Made by a program: the position numbers and the translations under genes | Notes under the pieces: model-generated | The model's input: only the letters and a program-made list of their open reading frames with translations | What the model was told of the DNA's origin: nothing | Database searches by the model: none | Assembly: GCA_049889775.1 (NCBI GenBank) | Contig: JBMHCT010000021.1 | Location: forward strand, 62,001 to 126,000 | DNA: 64,000 bases | Source: Jejuia sp049889775 | GTDB taxonomy: Bacteria; Bacteroidota; Bacteroidia; Flavobacteriales; Flavobacteriaceae | Reading direction: 5' to 3' | In this document: positions 60,852 to 64,000 of the stretch, one piece after another | How positions within the stretch are numbered: position 1 is the stretch's first letter | Layout of the letters: the number at the start of each line of letters is the position of its first letter

Positions 60852-62933
60852 TTATTTTATAATTTTCAAATTATGGCAGGCAGAAATGTATTGTGCTGCA
60901 GACCATGCTTGATACGATTTACCCATTGGTTTTCCAGTAGTACCATGCGCCCATTCTGTAAATTCCCATTCATGATTTATACCTTCTTTGTTTATCAAAG
61001 CAAGCTTGTACAATTCAGAAATTGCAACGTCCTTAAGCCCTAGTTTATTAACAAATTTCACCCAAAAACCACCTACAAAAGGCCAGATCCCTCCATTATG
61101 ATAATGGTTTGGTAAATTCAATAAATTAACGGTGTAATATGGCCTCCAATCTGGATCTCCAGGACTAACAACAGGATAAACATTAGCTACAGGATATGGG
61201 TCATTAACGCCAACACCCAACATAAACTTAAAGGTTTGATGGGCTTTCTCAGAATCTATAGTACCATGTAAAAAGGCTAGAATATTTCCAAGTGTATCAC
61301 AACGCCAACTAAAATCAAATGGTGTAGTTTGCGCAATTAAATAGGAGGTATCTCCAAGCGTAAATTGCTTTTCAGCAAAGGATACCGATTGAAATAATTG
61401 TTGTTGCGTGGACGGCCAAAAATTTGTAACAATTTCTTTTTTAATAACTTGTGACCAACGAATGTATTCTCCAGCTTGTTCATGATCTCCTAACATTTCA
61501 AGCATCCTTCCGAAGCAAACATTTGAGCGATACCATAGAATCTCATCGTATAGAATATTATAACTTCTTCCGAATAAATCTGTCCAATCCCCTGCTTCTG
61601 GTATTTCTAAAAGGGCATCGTTGTTACTATCATGAGCACCCAACCAACGCATAGTCTCCTTGATATCGGTTATATACTTTCTTAGGAATTCTATATCCTT
61701 AGTGACATTAACATACTCGTAAAACGCAATAACCACCCAAATACCACTATCAATGGAGCAGATGCCTCCTACACCTGAATAATCAGGAACGTTATCTTTT
61801 ATTCGAACATTTGAAGGAATTTGCCCATTTCTTGAAATATGCTCTAATAGCGTTTCTAATGTTTGACGCTGGCATTTGTGAATCTCTTCATCATGAATTA
61901 AAGGCAAGGACCCTATAACGGTAATCGCACCATCCCTAGCCCAAACACTATAATAATTTTCGTCAGTACCATGTGCTACATTATCATCTATGGAGCATGC
62001 TGAAAATCCCAAAGTTGTTATATTTTTTTTCAAGGCTTCAACTGCCTTTACATATCCTTCTTTTATTAGGGCAACCTTCTCATCTTCATCCTCAAGCGCA
62101 ATAACTTCTAGTTCTTTTTTGATAAAGAAATCTTCGCTATGATCTATGGTACTTTTTACTTTTGCCTCTTCAGGTAGTACTCCAAAATAAACCAAACCTT
62201 CTACAACGCCATCTCCTTTTTCTTGCTCAGAATGATATACTTTTCTATGTTTTGTGTATTGGTACAACTCTTCATGAGCGTTAGAAACCACAATACCATG
62301 TACATCTTTCAAATCAAACATTGCAGAATCATTTCCGCTATCACCGGCAACAAGAACATTGGTTGATTTCAAATTCAACTTTCCGAGCAACCATTGCAAT
62401 GCATTAGCTTTATTGGCGAATTTTGGTAAAACATCTAAAAACTTATCTTGCGAATACACGATGTTAACGTGCATATCAGCTTTTGCAAAACTTTCTTCTA
62501 TATCCTCGATTAAATCCGCAGTTGCGTCATGAAAAAAATAACTTCGTTTATAGGCATGTTGAAATCTAGAAGGCTGCTCGCTAATGGGATGCTTAATATT
62601 GGTTAAAATGTTCTCAACAGTTTTTAAATCCCATCCATCATCCAAAACATTATTAAACTCTTTTACCACACGCTTTTCTGCAAAATTATATATGTGTGTA
62701 CCAACACCCGAAATAATATAATCGGGCTCTGGCAAAATACCTCTCTTTATTAAATCTAAAACGTCATCAATTAAGCGACCCGTGTTATAAGCTAGTAATA
62801 CATTTTTTGGCTTGAAGGTTTCCCATACATTTTTGAAGTTACTTTGGAAGGTATGAAAATCGATTAAGGTGTTATCAATATCAAAGGACAATAATCGAAT
62901 TTTTTCTGAAGTATCAGCATAGGTTTTATTCAT
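60852..62933 (-). CDS. Fusion of SPP-like HAD phosphatase and GH100-like glycosidase
   Basis: A 693-residue two-domain protein. Residues about 10-260 form a HAD-IIB phosphatase: LSFDIDNTLID (nucleophile Asp18), AYNTGR and VLVAGDSGNDSAMF (about 196-209), as in sucrose-phosphate phosphatase. Residues about 290-690 form an (alpha/alpha)6 glycosidase: YYSVWARDGAI, GGICSIDSGIWVVIAFYEY, FSWRCDTLGNILAF and NHYHNGGIWPFVGG. The IDSG.W, TLGN and YHNGG.WP motifs recall GH100 neutral invertases; glycogen-debranching relatives are the alternative. One polypeptide thus carries both the last step of synthesis and a probable hydrolase. First gene of the operon, no signal peptide. Confidence 0.8.
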   Translation of the reverse strand: MNKTYADTSEKIRLLSFDIDNTLIDFHTFQSNFKNVWETFKPKNVLLAYNTGRLIDDVLDLIKRGILPEPDYIISGVGTHIYNFAEKRVVKEFNNVLDDGWDLKTVENILTNIKHPISEQPSRFQHAYKRSYFFHDATADLIEDIEESFAKADMHVNIVYSQDKFLDVLPKFANKANALQWLLGKLNLKSTNVLVAGDSGNDSAMFDLKDVHGIVVSNAHEELYQYTKHRKVYHSEQEKGDGVVEGLVYFGVLPEEAKVKSTIDHSEDFFIKKELEVIALEDEDEKVALIKEGYVKAVEALKKNITTLGFSACSIDDNVAHGTDENYYSVWARDGAITVIGSLPLIHDEEIHKCQRQTLETLLEHISRNGQIPSNVRIKDNVPDYSGVGGICSIDSGIWVVIAFYEYVNVTKDIEFLRKYITDIKETMRWLGAHDSNNDALLEIPEAGDWTDLFGRSYNILYDEILWYRSNVCFGRMLEMLGDHEQAGEYIRWSQVIKKEIVTNFWPSTQQQLFQSVSFAEKQFTLGDTSYLIAQTTPFDFSWRCDTLGNILAFLHGTIDSEKAHQTFKFMLGVGVNDPYPVANVYPVVSPGDPDWRPYYTVNLLNLPNHYHNGGIWPFVGGFWVKFVNKLGLKDVAISELYKLALINKEGINHEWEFTEWAHGTTGKPMGKSYQAWSAAQYISACHNLKIIK

Positions 62934-62953
62934 ATTGAATTTTTAAAAATTTG

Positions 62954-63033
62954 TTGATTTTTGATCAATTTGTGAAAAAATAAGGCTTTAATGAGTCAAA
63001 AACAAGCCAAAACAGCCAAAATTGACTTGTTTT
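62954..63033 (-). promoter_or_regulatory. Upstream region of the disaccharide operon with inverted repeats
   Basis: TTGAT-TTTTG-ATCAA (62954-62968) and AAAACAAG (62999-63006) / CTTGTTTT (63026-63033) lie within 100 bases of the operon start at 62933. No clean TAnnTTTG box was found. They may be regulator sites; evidence is symmetry only. Confidence 0.35.
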
Positions 63034-63134
63034 CTGAAACTGATAAATTAATATTAAACCACTACGAATTCTTAATCTTTCAGATTACAATTTTATTGAT
63101 TACACATTTATCAAATTGACTGAAAGGCATAAAA

Positions 63135-63169
63135 AAAGAGCCAATTCAGTTTTTTTGAATTGGCTCTTT
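63135..63169 (-). terminator. Terminator after the ChlI/MoxR-like ATPase gene
   Basis: AAAGAGCCAATTCA (63135-63148) / TGAATTGGCTCTTT (63156-63169), 14-base perfect stem and 7-base loop. It is followed on the minus strand by a T run, 17 bases past the stop. Confidence 0.88.
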
Positions 63170-63185
63170 ACTATTTATTTAATAA

Positions 63186-64000
63186 TTATATACCGCTTAT
63201 AAAGCTTCCATAGGGATCTTTAAATTGTATCCCCTCAGAAAAACGATTTTTACTTAATTGTTTGTATTCTGCTAAAGCCCATAACACAAACTCTTTAAAG
63301 AAATAAGAATCTTCTTTTCTAAGATTGGGGTGATATTTACCCAATAAATCATCTAAAGGCGAAATGGCATCTAGCATACTTCGATATTCTTTATCCCTTA
63401 GATCGTCCAATAGTTCGAAACCTTCTTTTTGATGAAAAAACCAAGAAACAATATTATCATAGGGCGTCTCTTCATCTTGTTTTTTCAGTTTTTCTATCTT
63501 CGGAAAGAATTCAATAAACAAATTTTTAACTGCTTCTCCAATCAAATTAAACGCTACAACCGCCGCTCCTTCCTGCTCACCTTCATAAACCAACTCTACT
63601 TTACCAGTAATTGATGGAATAACGCCAACAAAATCACTTAATCTCAAAATGGTCCGCTCATCACCCGAAATCAAAGCGCGACGTTCAGCAGTACTTAATA
63701 GATTTTCAAAGGCCGTTATACTCAATCTTGCACTCACTCCTGATTTTGCATCAATATATTCACTGTCCCGAGCCTCAAAAACAATCTGTTCCAATAAATC
63801 TTTAGCTAAATCTGGAACTAAAACATTTTCTTTCTGACCTTCAACTAAATTTGATTCCTGTTCGGTAATTAAACGAGCAGTTTCAATATCCTCTGGATAG
63901 TGTGTTAAAATTTGAGAACCTATTCTATCTTTTAAAGGGGTAACAATACTTCCTCTGTTTGTATAATCTTCTGGATTTGCAGTAAACAAAAATTGAATAT
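63186..64000 (-). CDS. ChlI/MoxR-like AAA ATPase (magnesium chelatase subunit I-like), partial
   Basis: The C-terminal 271 codons are visible and the frame runs off the right edge; the TTG at 63987-63989 is not a real start, since IQFLFTANPEDYTNRGSIVTPLKDRIGSQILTHYP continues from outside. LFTANPEDYTNRG and LKDRIGSQI correspond to the sensor and arginine-finger part of AAA ATPases of the ChlI/RavA/MoxR group. ARLSITAFENLLSTAERRAL follows in the lid. In Flavobacteria this gene usually precedes a von Willebrand A-domain protein; here the downstream neighbour is instead the disaccharide operon behind a terminator. Confidence 0.82.
   Translation of the reverse strand, partial: IQFLFTANPEDYTNRGSIVTPLKDRIGSQILTHYPEDIETARLITEQESNLVEGQKENVLVPDLAKDLLEQIVFEARDSEYIDAKSGVSARLSITAFENLLSTAERRALISGDERTILRLSDFVGVIPSITGKVELVYEGEQEGAAVVAFNLIGEAVKNLFIEFFPKIEKLKKQDEETPYDNIVSWFFHQKEGFELLDDLRDKEYRSMLDAISPLDDLLGKYHPNLRKEDSYFFKEFVLWALAEYKQLSKNRFSEGIQFKDPYGSFISGI

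Noticed and set aside
63987..63989. TTG as start of the last gene
   Set aside because: The conserved AAA-ATPase sequence continues upstream without a break to the window edge, so the gene is simply cut by the window.

Overview
The window is AT-rich and reads as a piece of a marine Flavobacteriaceae (Bacteroidota) chromosome. The evidence is the TAnnTTTG type -7 promoter boxes, the near absence of Shine-Dalgarno sequences, type B L31, DUF4199, YHYH/EF-hand and SCO lipoproteins, LytS/LytTR regulators, S1 sulfatases and a FadN-type beta-oxidation operon. No rRNA, tRNA, CRISPR array, IS element or phage gene was seen.

Layout. 1-6.3 kb: partial GlmU-like gene, ribosomal protein L31, DUF4199 protein, GT2 glycosyltransferase, phosphoglucomutase, MsbA-like ABC exporter. 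6.4-9.3 kb: a secreted serpin, then a first ECF sigma / one-TM anti-sigma / CpxP-like module. 9.3-16.3 kb: a second, larger ECF circuit on the minus strand. It comprises sigma, one-TM anti-sigma, membrane-anchored Spy/CpxP-like protein with a His-rich tail, EF-hand protein, His-rich YHYH/EF-hand lipoprotein, second YHYH lipoprotein, MORN lipoprotein and SCO copper chaperone. Four copies of one two-part promoter motif (CAAGTTT-N12-GCATCYAAA on the minus strand, spacer exactly 12 each time) stand before the sigma, anti-sigma, EF-hand and YHYH genes. This makes it a self-contained, probably metal- or redox-responsive envelope regulon, and it is my best candidate for an undescribed system.

16.5-29 kb: RsmB-like methyltransferase and fructosamine kinase, then an accessory island. 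Four S1 sulfatases and a GH43/GH117-like propeller enzyme form one operon, bracketed by direct copies of two repeats (A, 81 bp; B, about 155-178 bp). The left bracket holds a gene whose borders look like an integron cassette. The right bracket holds a gene-free, strongly palindromic stretch.

29-40 kb: GH63-like glucosidase, PurL, then an anaerobic module (OFA-family transporter, PflA, PflB) behind a promoter with a well-placed Crp/Fnr-type palindrome. 40-48.6 kb: acyl-CoA ligase, small membrane protein, MarR regulator and fadN-fadA-fadE order beta-oxidation genes. 48.7-54.1 kb: secreted DUF6265, M28, M23 and M1 peptidases and two YdeI-like genes. 54-58.5 kb: LytTR/LytS pair divergent from an outer-membrane beta-barrel receptor. 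58.6-63 kb: an operon for making and breaking a fructosyl disaccharide (sucrose or mannosylfructose), including a fusion of a sucrose-phosphate-phosphatase-like HAD domain with a GH100-like glycosidase, a sucrose-phosphate-synthase-like GT4 and a PfkB kinase. The window ends inside a ChlI/MoxR-like AAA ATPase gene.
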